A DNA stretch of 56,355 bases from DASZHJ01 sp035581425 (lineage in GTDB: Bacteria > Pseudomonadota > Alphaproteobacteria > ATCC43930 > CGMCC-115725). The stretch is taken from positions 1 through 56,355 of the forward strand of contig DATJVP010000103.1 in the NCBI GenBank assembly GCA_035581425.1, written 5' to 3'. Both the position numbers and the translations under genes were made by a program. Shown here piece by piece: positions 8,435 to 17,259 of this stretch. Each line of letters begins with the position of its first letter. Within the stretch, counting starts at the first letter, position 1. Below the pieces are notes generated by a model. That model had not been told where the DNA came from. It searched no databases and was given only the letters and a program-made list of their open reading frames with translations.

Positions 8435-10219
8435 TCACTTGCGGATCGATCGCCGGCGCAGGATCTCCGCGCCCACGATAAGGCACGTGACGAAGACGAG
8501 CATGATCGTGGAGACCGCAGCGAGGCCGGGGTTGACGTTCAGCAGCGCAGCGTCCCACATGAGTTTCGGCAGCGTCACCGTGAGTCCACCGGTCACGAAG
8601 ATCGCGATCGTGAGCTCGTCGAAAGAGACGAGGAAGGCGAACAAAAAGCCGGACAGGATTCCCGGCCGGATCAAAGGAAACGTCACGCGCCAGAAAGTGT
8701 TCCACTTATTGGCACCTAAGGTCGCGGCCGCCTGGTCGAGACGCCGATCGTAGAGCCGCAGGACCGCGATCATCGTCAGCATGACGTAGGGGATAGCAAG
8801 GACAGTGTGTCCGAGCACCAGGCCCAGCGAGGTGCCGATCAATCCGAGCTCCGCGTAGAGGTGAAACAAACCCAGGGCAATGATGATGCGCGGCACGATC
8901 AAGGGCGAGAGCGCCAGCGCGTACCAGATCGAGCGCCCGGGAATCTCGCGGCGGGTGAATGCAAATGCCGCCGGCGCCGCGATCACGGTAGCCAGGAGTC
9001 CGGTCAGCACGCCCACGATCAGCGAGCGCACCGTACCGCTGACCCACTGGCCCGAGACGAAGTAGGACGCATACCAATCGAGCGTGAATCCCTTCGGCGG
9101 CCAATCCATGAACTCGCTTCGGCTAAATGAGATCGGCACGATGAATATCGGTGGGAACGCGATGAACGCTACAACCAGCACCGTCACGAAGAGCCGTATC
9201 CGTCCGGACTTCCCCTGCGCCATCGGATTTCTACGCACAATTCCGATGCGGCGGGCAAGCCGGCTCGAGCCGCCGGCGAGGTGCGCCATCGTATGGGTGA
9301 GGCGCTTGCCGATCCGTGCTGCCGCCTCCGCAAGAAAGCCGGAGCTCGGCCGCGCTTCGGCAGCCGTCGGTGTCAGGTTCGACATTCCGAAAATCGCGTC
9401 ATATGCCGCGACGAATCCCAGCGTCGTCAGCAGCAATAGGATCGATACCGCCCCGGCGAATCCCCAGTTGGGGAGCGTCTGGATCTGCTCGATGATGACC
9501 TGCGTGATCATCATCTCGCCGTTACCTCCTAGAAACGTCGGCGTGATGAAGAACCCGATCGAGGTGATGAAGACCATCAGCCCGCTCGCAGTGACCCCCG
9601 GTAACGAAAGTGGGAAGTAGACCAGCCAGAATGCCTGCCCGGGCCGGGCGCCGAGCGTTCCCGCGGCCCTGACGAGGTCGCCGGGAATACTTTGCATGAC
9701 GGGCAGCATTGTGAAGATCGCCAGCGGCAGCATGGCGTGCGTCATGCCGATCAAGACGCCCGTCGAGTTGTAGATGAGGGCAAGGGGTGCGTCGGTCAGG
9801 CCGATCCACTTGAGCAATCCATTGATGACACCGTTCCGCCCCAGCAGGACGATCCAAGCGAAGGTGCGGACGAGGAAGCTCGTCCACAGCGGCAAGAGGA
9901 CGAGCAGCATGATGATGCCGCTCGAGCGAGTCTTGCTCGTCGCGAGCCGATACGCGATCGGATAGGCTGCGACGACTGTTATCAAGGTCGTCCACATGGA
10001 TATCTTCAGGGTGATCAAGAGCACCCTGACATAGGCATCCGACGCGAAGAGCCGTCGGTATTGGATCCAGCTTAGATTGCCGTCGTTGTCCTCGACGCTG
10101 AGGAGCAGCAACTGGGCCACGGGAACGAGAAACAGCAGGCTCAGAAAAGCGAGCATCGGCAGCAAGGGGCCGAGACGGAGAAGCCCCCGGTGCAGCGAGC
10201 GCCGGGACGATCCGCGCAT
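8435..10219 (-). CDS. ABC importer B, fused PotB-PotC two-domain permease
   Basis: One polypeptide of about 594 residues containing both permease halves that are separate proteins in importers A, C and D. The first half has a PotB-like domain with EAA loop RAAGTLGARPGQAFWLVYFPLSLPG and FFITPTFLGG. After a basic linker, the second half has a PotC-like domain with RLDQAAATLGANKWNTFWRVTFPLIRPG and VSFDELTIAIF. Around 12 membrane segments are expected. An internal ATG at 9223 lacks a ribosome site, supporting a genuine fusion. Start at 10219 (41 bp after the ATPase gene) is preferred; ATG at 10297, overlapping that gene, is possible. Confidence 0.88.
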   Translation of the reverse strand: MRGSSRRSLHRGLLRLGPLLPMLAFLSLLFLVPVAQLLLLSVEDNDGNLSWIQYRRLFASDAYVRVLLITLKISMWTTLITVVAAYPIAYRLATSKTRSSGIIMLLVLLPLWTSFLVRTFAWIVLLGRNGVINGLLKWIGLTDAPLALIYNSTGVLIGMTHAMLPLAIFTMLPVMQSIPGDLVRAAGTLGARPGQAFWLVYFPLSLPGVTASGLMVFITSIGFFITPTFLGGNGEMMITQVIIEQIQTLPNWGFAGAVSILLLLTTLGFVAAYDAIFGMSNLTPTAAEARPSSGFLAEAAARIGKRLTHTMAHLAGGSSRLARRIGIVRRNPMAQGKSGRIRLFVTVLVVAFIAFPPIFIVPISFSRSEFMDWPPKGFTLDWYASYFVSGQWVSGTVRSLIVGVLTGLLATVIAAPAAFAFTRREIPGRSIWYALALSPLIVPRIIIALGLFHLYAELGLIGTSLGLVLGHTVLAIPYVMLTMIAVLRLYDRRLDQAAATLGANKWNTFWRVTFPLIRPGILSGFLFAFLVSFDELTIAIFVTGGLTVTLPKLMWDAALLNVNPGLAAVSTIMLVFVTCLIVGAEILRRRSIRK

Positions 10220-10260
10220 CGATTGCGTTGCCGCCGAAACCGCCAAGACTCGAGCTTCCC

Positions 10261-11343
10261 CTATTGCGATAGCAGCACGGTTTCTTCGATTCGCCATCCC
10301 AAAGTGACGGGATTGCCCGGCTCGAGCTTCCCGGTGGCCTCGCGCGTCAATTGGGTCACGCCGATGACGTCGCCAGTGACCGCCGTCACGAGGTATCGCG
10401 TGACGGCGCCCATCATGATCACGTCCTTGATCGAGCCGCGGAGCATGTTCTCGGCGGAGTCCTGCGCGCCCAGCAGGACGATCGATTCCGGCCGTATCAT
10501 CATTTTGATCGCTTGCCCGACCGAAATCCCCGGCCGGTGCGGTGCCGAGATCGTCGCCGCTCCATCCAAGCTGATCTTGGCGGTTGGACCGAGTTCCGCG
10601 ACCGATCCCGAGACGATGTTCGGGCTGCCCAGGAAGTTCGCAACGAACGCGTTTACCGGACGGAAATAGAGCTCTGCGGGCGCCCCCATCTGCTCGATCG
10701 CTCCGCCGTTCATCAAGCACACGGTATCGGACAGGGTCAGCGCTTCCTCTTGATCGTGCGTCACATAGAGGACGGTTATGCCGAGGCGCGTGTGGAGCTG
10801 CTTGATCTCAAGCTGCATCTGCTCGCGGAGATTCTTGTCGAGCGCTCCCAGCGGCTCGTCCATGAGGATGATCGAGGGGCGATAGACGAAGCATCGAGCG
10901 AGCGCGACGCGCTGCTGTTGTCCGCCTGAGAGTTCCCGCGGGTAGCGGCGCGCATAGTCGCCGAGTTGGACCACCTCGAGCGCCTCATTGACCGCGCGCT
11001 CGATATCGGTGTCGCGCCGGCGTCGCATCTGCAAGGGAAATGCAACGTTCTCGAACACCGTCATGTGCGGGAAGAGCGCGTAGTTCTGGAAGACCATGCC
11101 GATGTCGCGCTGAAACGATGGGGTATGCGTGCTGAGCTTTCCGTCGATCCAGATTTCTCCAGCGTCGGGCTCGATGAGCCCGGCGACGGACATCAGGAGC
11201 GTCGTCTTTCCCGAGCCGGAAGGCCCCAACAGAGTCAGAAATTCGCCCTCGCGCAATTCCAGGCTCGCACCCTTCAGCGCGACCACCGGGCCGTAGGTCT
11301 TGCGCAGCTCTTGAACGCGGAGCTTTGCGTCGGGATTGCTCAT
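10261..11343 (-). CDS. ABC importer B, PotA-type ATPase
   Basis: 360-residue ATPase subunit energising the fused permease. Walker A GPSGSGKTT, LSGGQQQR signature, Walker B ILMDEPLGALD and the H-loop VTHDQEEA occur in order, and a TOBE-type regulatory region follows (about 240-355). The ATG at 11343 overlaps the stop of the flavodoxin-like gene by 4 bp (ATGA), indicating translational coupling with that unusual neighbour. It ends with TAG at 10261, 41 bp before the permease start. Confidence 0.93.
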   Translation of the reverse strand: MSNPDAKLRVQELRKTYGPVVALKGASLELREGEFLTLLGPSGSGKTTLLMSVAGLIEPDAGEIWIDGKLSTHTPSFQRDIGMVFQNYALFPHMTVFENVAFPLQMRRRRDTDIERAVNEALEVVQLGDYARRYPRELSGGQQQRVALARCFVYRPSIILMDEPLGALDKNLREQMQLEIKQLHTRLGITVLYVTHDQEEALTLSDTVCLMNGGAIEQMGAPAELYFRPVNAFVANFLGSPNIVSGSVAELGPTAKISLDGAATISAPHRPGISVGQAIKMMIRPESIVLLGAQDSAENMLRGSIKDVIMMGAVTRYLVTAVTGDVIGVTQLTREATGKLEPGNPVTLGWRIEETVLLSQ

Positions 11344-12044
11344 CGCGGCGACGGCTTCAGCCGCAATTGCTCGTCATAGTCCGAGTTCGGACGAAAGAGC
11401 ATCGGAGTCTCCTCGGCGATCCCTGCGAGGCGGTGCCGAAGCTCGGAGTCGATAGCCGATCGACGCATCTCAGATTCGCTCACCTCGCATGCCACGAAGG
11501 GCTGTAGCACATCGAACCCGACATAGCGCAAGCTCAGGTGCAACGGCCACAAGATCGCCGCCATCTCCCCGAAGCGGCCGTCGGCCCGATATGCGCTCGG
11601 CGGCACATCGACCGTCACCGACAGCATCGCCTTCTTGCCGCCGAGGCCGCCGGTATCGAAGGAGCGGTCGCGGCCATAGGCGAAACCCGGCAGGAATACG
11701 CGGTCCATCCAGCCCTTCACGACCGCGGGCGGCCCGTACCACCAGACCGGAAACTGCAGGATGACCAAACCCGCCCATCGCAGCCGCTCGACGCTTTCCC
11801 GAAGGTCCTTTCCGATGTCACCACGGCGAAGAGCACGCGCCTGCTCTCGCGTGATATCGAACCATTGGTCGCCCCGCTCGGCCGGAAAATCGCCGCGGCC
11901 GAGCCGAGCCTCGAACTCGGCCGCGTAGAGGTCCTCCGTCCGCGCGGAGTGCCCGTGGCGCTCGAGCTCGGAGACGGCCGCTTCCGCGAGCGCGGCATTG
12001 AACGACCGGCTGCATGGGTGCCCCAGCACGATCAGGACGTTCAT
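11340..12044 (-). CDS. Flavodoxin-fold NAD(P)H:quinone oxidoreductase family protein
   Basis: 234-residue protein of the NQO1/MdaB flavodoxin-like fold family (FMN or FAD, NAD(P)H-dependent). The N-terminus LIVLGHPCSRSFNAAL is the flavin phosphate-binding start. VILQFPVWWYGPPAVVKGWMDR (about residues 95-116) is the diagnostic flavin-ring motif. The family reduces quinones or nitro/azo compounds with two electrons. It sits between the binding-protein gene and the ATPase gene of importer B, overlapping the latter by 4 bp, so it is transcribed and translated with the transporter. A reductase there is uncommon and hints that the imported compound or a product is redox-active. The exact substrate is unknown. 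Confidence 0.88.
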   Translation of the reverse strand: MNVLIVLGHPCSRSFNAALAEAAVSELERHGHSARTEDLYAAEFEARLGRGDFPAERGDQWFDITREQARALRRGDIGKDLRESVERLRWAGLVILQFPVWWYGPPAVVKGWMDRVFLPGFAYGRDRSFDTGGLGGKKAMLSVTVDVPPSAYRADGRFGEMAAILWPLHLSLRYVGFDVLQPFVACEVSESEMRRSAIDSELRHRLAGIAEETPMLFRPNSDYDEQLRLKPSPR

Positions 12045-12095
12045 CGTGTCCTCGCGGCCGCGTCCGCGCGTCTCTCTCGCACTGTTGCGCTCAGC

Positions 12096-13187
12096 TCACC
12101 CCAGTATCCATTGATTGAACTTGTCGAGAGCGGCGTCGAGGTTCTTCCCCCAGTAGAGGTTGTCCTGATAAGTCATTCCCTTGATGTTATCGGGCGCCGT
12201 CGGAAGACTCTTCGCCTTCTCCGCGGCAATGAAGTTGTAGGCGTTCGGATTGGTCGGGCCATAGCTGAGATAGGCGGTATAGGCGGCCTGCCGCTTCGCA
12301 TTGGCGCAATAGGCGATGAATTTGCGCGCGATGTCGGCTTTCGGATTGCCCTTGCCGATGCAGAAGCCCTCGAATGCATAGAGCCCGCCATTCCACACGA
12401 TCCGCGCGGGCGCTCCGTCGTCGATCGCGGCCTGAGCGCGACCATTCCAGGTCGCGACCATGTCGACTTCCCCGGTCTTGAGCAGTTGCGATGATTGCGC
12501 GCCGCCGGTCCACCAGACGTTCACGCTCGGCTTGATCTTGTCGAGCGACTTGAAGGCCGTGTCGAACTCGAAGGGATAGAGCTTCTTGGGGTCGACTCCG
12601 GTGGCGAGGACAGCCTCCTCCATCGTGTCGACCGGGAATTTCCGGAGCGAGCGGCGGACCTTGAATTTCGAGACATCCCAGAAATCCGCCCAGGATTCCG
12701 GGCCGGATCCCTTGATCGTGTCGGTCCGGTAGGCGAGGATCGTCGAATAGGTGTCGGTGCCGAGGAAGACCGAAGTCTTCGCCTGCGGCAGAACCTCCGA
12801 CACGTCCGGCCCAGTCAGATTGAGCTCCTCCAGATATTTGGTGCCGAGCGAGCTCGCGTCGCCGAGCGAGAGGATGAAGGCGTCCCATGTGTAGGATTTG
12901 GCGTCGACCTGCGCCTTGACGAGGCCGACGGGATCGTTCGGCGCCGTCACCTGCGTGATCTCGATTCCGGTCTCCTTGGTGAAGGGCTGATAGAACGCTT
13001 CCGCATAGGCCTTGACGAAAGGCCCGCCGGGATCGCGCACGACGATCGTTTGAGCGGCCATGCCGCGATTGACGAAGGGGCTTGGGAACGTCAGTGCCGC
13101 AGCGCCTAGCGCCGTGCGGGTCAGGAATCGACGCCGGCTGGTGGCGATGCCGAAAGCCGACGGTGCGGAGCCTTTTCGACGTGACAT
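12096..13187 (-). CDS. ABC importer B, PotD-type periplasmic binding protein (Tat signal)
   Basis: 363-residue periplasmic binding protein (COG0687-like). A twin-arginine signal SRRRFLTRTALGAAA is at residues 17-31, with probable cleavage near RGMAAQ. The mature domain begins QTIVVRDPGGPFVKAYAEAF. A strong ribosome site AGGGAGG precedes ATG at 13187. The spacing (49 bp after the crotonase gene, 51 bp before the flavodoxin-like gene) places it inside the seven-gene operon. It delivers the ligand to the fused permease. Ligand unknown; the fold suits amines, betaines and opines. Confidence 0.91.
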   Translation of the reverse strand: MSRRKGSAPSAFGIATSRRRFLTRTALGAAALTFPSPFVNRGMAAQTIVVRDPGGPFVKAYAEAFYQPFTKETGIEITQVTAPNDPVGLVKAQVDAKSYTWDAFILSLGDASSLGTKYLEELNLTGPDVSEVLPQAKTSVFLGTDTYSTILAYRTDTIKGSGPESWADFWDVSKFKVRRSLRKFPVDTMEEAVLATGVDPKKLYPFEFDTAFKSLDKIKPSVNVWWTGGAQSSQLLKTGEVDMVATWNGRAQAAIDDGAPARIVWNGGLYAFEGFCIGKGNPKADIARKFIAYCANAKRQAAYTAYLSYGPTNPNAYNFIAAEKAKSLPTAPDNIKGMTYQDNLYWGKNLDAALDKFNQWILG

Positions 13188-13236
13188 GGGTTGCCTCCCT
13201 GGTTGTCCAAATCGGTTTGCAGTCGATCCGAAGCGT

Positions 13237-14043
13237 TCAACGCCCTTTGAACTTTGGTTCTCGCTTCTCGAAGAACGCCTCGGTGCCCTCGAGATTGTCC
13301 TCGGTGAGCATCGAGGCGATGACGGACTCCGTCTCCATCGCGAGCGCCGTCTCGAAGGAGGATTCGGCGGCGCGATCGAGCATGGTCTTGTGGAGCTGTA
13401 CGACGATGGGCGCGCGGCTCGCGATCCGCCGCGCGAGCTGCTCCGCGACCGAGCGTACCTCTCCTTTGGGTGCGAGAACGTCGACGAGGCCGATCCTGTG
13501 CCCTTCGACGGCGTCGATGAGCTCGCCGGTGAACGCCATCAGACGCGCGCGCGACAGTCCGATCCGGCGCGAGAGCGTGAAGGTGCCGCCATTGGTGATG
13601 CAGGCGCCCACGGTCACTTCCGGAAACCCGAATTTCGCGGTCTCGTCCGCCACCACGAGATCGCAGCCGATCGCGATCTCGCAGCCCGCGCCGACCGCGT
13701 AGCCGTGCACCGCCGCAATGACGGGATAGCGCATCTGCTGAACGCGCCGCGTCGTGTTCTGCTCCACGCGAACGATCTCGCGCAGCTCAGCGCCTGTGAG
13801 CTCGCGCGAGCGGAGACGCTGATTGTAGATCTTAAGGTCGTTGATGTCGGCGCCAGCGACGAAGGCGCGACCGCTTCCCGTCATGATCAGGCACCTGACG
13901 GACCCGTCCTCCTGGAGCTCGGCGAGGAGCCGGTCCAGCAGCTTCCACGTGTCGATCTTCATCGCGTTGAGCACTTGCGGCCGATTGAAGGTCAGCCACG
14001 CAATTGCGCCGTCGCGGTGGACGAGGATCGGTTGCTCGCTCAT
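13237..14043 (-). CDS. Enoyl-CoA hydratase/isomerase (crotonase) family protein 2
   Basis: 268-residue crotonase-fold enzyme. The oxyanion-hole segment AFVAGADINDL (residues 60-70) and both acidic catalytic positions, E122 in GAGCEIAIGCD and E142 in FGFPEVTVG, are present, so hydratase or dehydratase chemistry is plausible. ATG at 14043 has a near-ideal GGAGGTG ribosome site. It follows the CaiC-like CoA ligase gene by 43 bp and precedes the binding-protein gene by 49 bp. That order recalls the caiC-caiD pair of carnitine metabolism, but the specificity is not established. Confidence 0.9.
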   Translation of the reverse strand: MSEQPILVHRDGAIAWLTFNRPQVLNAMKIDTWKLLDRLLAELQEDGSVRCLIMTGSGRAFVAGADINDLKIYNQRLRSRELTGAELREIVRVEQNTTRRVQQMRYPVIAAVHGYAVGAGCEIAIGCDLVVADETAKFGFPEVTVGACITNGGTFTLSRRIGLSRARLMAFTGELIDAVEGHRIGLVDVLAPKGEVRSVAEQLARRIASRAPIVVQLHKTMLDRAAESSFETALAMETESVIASMLTEDNLEGTEAFFEKREPKFKGR

Positions 14044-14086
14044 GCCTCACACCTCCGTTTGTCTTCCGATCGGCGATCGCCGCAAG

Positions 14087-15709
14087 TCAGCGCTTCAATA
14101 CGATGCCGGCTCGCACGCGATCCCAGGTCGCCTCGGTAATGCCGCGCTTGCGTAGCTCGGCCTTGGTAATCTTCCCCGTCGGCGTGCGCGGCAGCTCGCT
14201 GGCGATCTCGACGTAGCGCGGCACCATGAAATAGGCCATTCGCGCCTCGAGGAAGCGCGTCAACTCCACGAAATCGAGTTTCGTATCGGGCTTCAACACG
14301 ATGACCGCCATCACCTCCTGTTCGGTATCGGCGGACGCCACGGGGATCACCGCCGATTCCAGCACCGCCGGGTGCGCGTTGATCTCGCGCTCGACCTCCA
14401 GCGAGGAGATGTTCTCGCCGCGGCGGCGGATCGCGTCCTTCTTGCGATCCGAGAAGTAGTAGTTGCCCTCGTCGTCGCGGTAGACATAGTCCCCGGAATG
14501 GAGCCAGAGGTTGCGCCAGGCCTCCACCGTCCATTCCGGGTGCCGCCAATAGCCCGCCATCGCCGTCCACGGCTCCTTCGGACGCACGACCAACTCCCCG
14601 ACGGTGCCGACCGGCACTTCCTCGTCGGCATCGTCGACGATCCGGATTTGGAACTTGTCGCCGCGGGGCCGGCCGCACATGCGCGCGTTCGCGATGTTTC
14701 CGATCTCGCCGACGAGCGGCACGTTGATTTCCGTCGCGCCGTAGGCGGTCCCGACTTCCACTCGAAACCGCCGCTTGAATTCATCGAGGGCGGGAAAGAG
14801 CGGCGAGGACAGTACCTTGCGAAGGGTGCTCGCGCCGTCGTCGGGCCGAGGCGATTGCGCGAAGATCCAATTGCACTGCGCGCCGAGAAGGAAGGTGGCC
14901 GTCGCGCCGTGGCGCCGGACGTCCGACCAGAAACTCGAGAGGCTGAAGGATCGCGAGAGAGCGGCGGTGCCGCCCGCGATAATCGTGGAGTAGATGACGG
15001 CCCATTGTCCCGCGATGTGGAAGAGCGGCAGCGCGGCATAGTAAATGTCATCGGGCCCGAGATGCAGAGCTTCGACGGGCGAGGCGGCATATTCGTAGGC
15101 GTGCGCGTGGGTGATCATCACGCCCTTCGAGGGACCGGTCGTCCCGGACGTGTACATGACAGCCATCAGATCGCGATAAGCGGGATCGCGCGCGGGCGCC
15201 TTGTCGCTCCGCGAGAAGCAGGCATCGAAGCGAATGACCTCGAAGCGTCCGCGTGGGAGTGCGGTCGGCGGCCCCGCCATGTCGTCGAGGACGATCAATC
15301 TCCGGAGATCCCCGATCCGATCCGCGATCGAGCCGAGCCGGTCGAGAAACGACGTTGCAATCACCATGGTGCTCGCGCCGGAATCGCCGATGATGTGGGC
15401 GAGAATATTCTCGCGGTAGTGCACGTTGACGGGCACCTCGATGGCGTTGATCCGCGCGAGCGCCATCCAGAGCAGCACGAATTCCGGGACGTTCGGGAGC
15501 ATCGCCAAGACGGTCTCGCCCTCGCCGATCCCGAGATCGACGAGGCCGTTGGCGAGACGCAGGGAGAGAAGATCGAGCTCGCGATAAGAATAATTGCGGC
15601 CGTCGGTGCGCAGTAGGACCTTGTCGCCATAGGCGGCGATCCGCTTTCGGAATACCGTCGGGAAATCCCGCTCCGAGGGAGGATCGATGATTGGAGAGGC
15701 GACGCGCAA
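14087..15709 (-). CDS. AMP-forming acyl-CoA ligase, CaiC-like
   Basis: About 540-residue class I adenylate-forming enzyme making acyl-CoA via acyl-AMP. Motifs in order: MYTSGTTGPSKGV P-loop, TAYGATEIN, HSGDYVYRDDEGNYYFSDRKKD hinge region, GENISSLEVE, and the C-terminal PRTPTGKITK with the adenylation lysine. Overall layout resembles crotonobetaine/carnitine-CoA ligases. No ATG suits; TTG at 15709 gives DLRVASPIIDPPSERDF and is preceded by GGCAGGGG at 5 bp. Other TTG/GTG starts upstream are possible; everything upstream of about 15950 is antisense to the FAD oxidoreductase gene. It heads the seven-gene operon running to 7569. Confidence 0.88.
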   Translation of the reverse strand: MRVASPIIDPPSERDFPTVFRKRIAAYGDKVLLRTDGRNYSYRELDLLSLRLANGLVDLGIGEGETVLAMLPNVPEFVLLWMALARINAIEVPVNVHYRENILAHIIGDSGASTMVIATSFLDRLGSIADRIGDLRRLIVLDDMAGPPTALPRGRFEVIRFDACFSRSDKAPARDPAYRDLMAVMYTSGTTGPSKGVMITHAHAYEYAASPVEALHLGPDDIYYAALPLFHIAGQWAVIYSTIIAGGTAALSRSFSLSSFWSDVRRHGATATFLLGAQCNWIFAQSPRPDDGASTLRKVLSSPLFPALDEFKRRFRVEVGTAYGATEINVPLVGEIGNIANARMCGRPRGDKFQIRIVDDADEEVPVGTVGELVVRPKEPWTAMAGYWRHPEWTVEAWRNLWLHSGDYVYRDDEGNYYFSDRKKDAIRRRGENISSLEVEREINAHPAVLESAVIPVASADTEQEVMAVIVLKPDTKLDFVELTRFLEARMAYFMVPRYVEIASELPRTPTGKITKAELRKRGITEATWDRVRAGIVLKR

Positions 15710-15887
15710 ATCGACCCCCTGCCAGCCGCTGGTTCGCCGCGCAACTCCGCGCGGCCCTACGGGAACCAACCGTCCGGTCGGTTCATCGAATTCCGGTCGA
15801 ACGATTCGTAGCCGCGGGTATGCCGGCGAGTCAATAGTCGGAGCTGCACTTGAAAGCGATGTCGCGTTCGTCCGAGGTTCGATTGAC

Positions 15888-15901
15888 CGACCAGTTGGTC
15901 G
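15888..15901. promoter_or_regulatory. Perfect palindrome CGACCA-GT-TGGTCG, candidate operator
   Basis: Two 6-bp arms with a 2-bp centre in the 228-bp divergent gap between the CoA-ligase gene and the FAD oxidoreductase gene. A TTGACC hexamer overlaps its left edge (15883-15888), and a GATAAT hexamer lies downstream at 15915-15920, before ATG at 15938. This is a plausible repressor site; the TetR at 7569-8417 is one candidate binder. Not experimentally supported. Confidence 0.4.
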
Positions 15902-15937
15902 ATGATAAGCGTGGGATAATTCGCGGCTCGGAGAAAA

Positions 15938-17248
15938 ATGATGAGCAGCGAGAGTCTCGCGCGCGATTTCCGGACCACGCCTTATTGGCTCGATGCGGCG
16001 CCACTCGCGGAGTCCGAACCGGAGGAAATTCCCACCCGCGCGGATGTGGCGATCGTCGGTGCCGGCTACACCGGGCTCTCGGCGGCGCTCACGCTCGCGC
16101 GCGGCGGGCGGGATGTTGCGGTGATCGATGCCGATCTGCCTGGGAACGGCGCGAGCACCAAGAACGCAGGAAACGTCAGCCGCACGCTCAAAAAATCCTT
16201 CTCCGAGCTCGAGCACAAATACGGTGCCGAGAAGGCGGCAGCCTATTACCGCGAGGGCGGCAAGGCTTTCGAGTTCCTGAAGGAGTTCCTGGTGCGCGAG
16301 CAGATCGATTGCCAAGCACGGTGGGAAGGTCGCTTCTATGCCGCCCACTCTCCGAAGGCCTACGAAGCGCTCGCGCGCGCCAGCGACAAGATGCTGAAGC
16401 ACGTCGGTCTCGAGACGGAGATGGTGCCGCGCACGCAGCAGTCGCGCGAGGTCGGCAGCGAGAAATACTTCGGCGGACAACTGGTTCGCGGCCCCGGCGT
16501 CATTCACGCGGGACTGCTGCATCGCGGCCTGCTGACCTGCGCGCTCAATGCTGGCGTTCGCATCGTTCCTCGGACCCGAGTTCTCGGCATTTCCGGCGAT
16601 CGCGGTGGGTTTGCGGTTGCGACATCGCGCGGTACGCTATGGGCGCGGAACGTCGTCGTCGCCACGAACGGCTACACCGGGCGCGGCGGATCGATTTTCG
16701 ATCATTTCCGACGCAGGCTGGTTCCAATCCTGAGCTACGTCGCGGCGACGGAGGAAATTTCGCCAGAACGGATGCGGCGGATACTGCCGGGCCTGCGGCC
16801 CATCCTGGACACGCGCACCATCATCTTTCACATCCAGCCGTCACCCGATCGCAAGCGCATCCTCCTCGGCGGTCACGCCGGACGACGGTATCGCGACCTG
16901 CGGAAAATCGCGCGCGTGCTGCATACGCATTATTCGGATCTCATTCCGGAGTTCCGCAACGTCAAAATCAGCCACTGTTGGAGCGGCATCTTCGCCTTTA
17001 CCTTCGACTATCTCCCGCACATCGGGGTTCATGACGGCGTGCACTACGCGCTCGGCTGCTGCGGCACCGGCGTGCCGATGGGAACCTATCTGGGGAGCCG
17101 CATTGCGCTCCAGATCATGAGCTCACCCGAGGGTGCGACCGCGTTCGATGGACGCGGATTCCCGACGATGCCCCTTTACTCCGGCGATCCCTGGTTTCTG
17201 CCGGGCCTGGTTCGCTACTACGCGCTCCGGGACGCGATCGCGGGCTGA
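15938..17248 (+). CDS. FAD-dependent amine oxidoreductase, PuuB/DAO family (1)
   Basis: 436-residue flavoenzyme of the DAO superfamily (COG0665; relatives oxidise gamma-glutamylputrescine, sarcosine and other secondary or primary amines). The dinucleotide-binding GAGYTG is at residues 41-46, with acidic D64 at the end of strand 2. The usual SGRNGG flavin-contacting motif is replaced by GASTKNAGNVS (72-81). The C-terminus carries the second FAD motif GCCGTGVPMGTYLGSR. ATG at 15938 (a second ATG follows at 15941) has GGAGA upstream. It converges on a paralogue with an 11-bp gap. Probable role: oxidative deamination or demethylation of an imported amine. Confidence 0.9.
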   Translation: MMSSESLARDFRTTPYWLDAAPLAESEPEEIPTRADVAIVGAGYTGLSAALTLARGGRDVAVIDADLPGNGASTKNAGNVSRTLKKSFSELEHKYGAEKAAAYYREGGKAFEFLKEFLVREQIDCQARWEGRFYAAHSPKAYEALARASDKMLKHVGLETEMVPRTQQSREVGSEKYFGGQLVRGPGVIHAGLLHRGLLTCALNAGVRIVPRTRVLGISGDRGGFAVATSRGTLWARNVVVATNGYTGRGGSIFDHFRRRLVPILSYVAATEEISPERMRRILPGLRPILDTRTIIFHIQPSPDRKRILLGGHAGRRYRDLRKIARVLHTHYSDLIPEFRNVKISHCWSGIFAFTFDYLPHIGVHDGVHYALGCCGTGVPMGTYLGSRIALQIMSSPEGATAFDGRGFPTMPLYSGDPWFLPGLVRYYALRDAIAG

Positions 17249-17259
17249 AGCTGCTTTCG

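Noticed and set aside
9221..9223. Separate PotC-type gene starting at the internal ATG in importer B permease
   Set aside because: No ribosome site precedes it and the frame is continuous with the first half, so a fusion is the simpler reading.
10220..10720. Upstream extension of the fused permease frame
   Set aside because: Most of it overlaps the ATPase coding sequence and looks antisense; only the last part (ATG at 10297) remains a possible alternative start.
15710..16522. Long upstream extension of the CaiC-like ligase
   Set aside because: Most of it is antisense to the FAD oxidoreductase gene; TTG at 15709 with a ribosome site gives normal family length.
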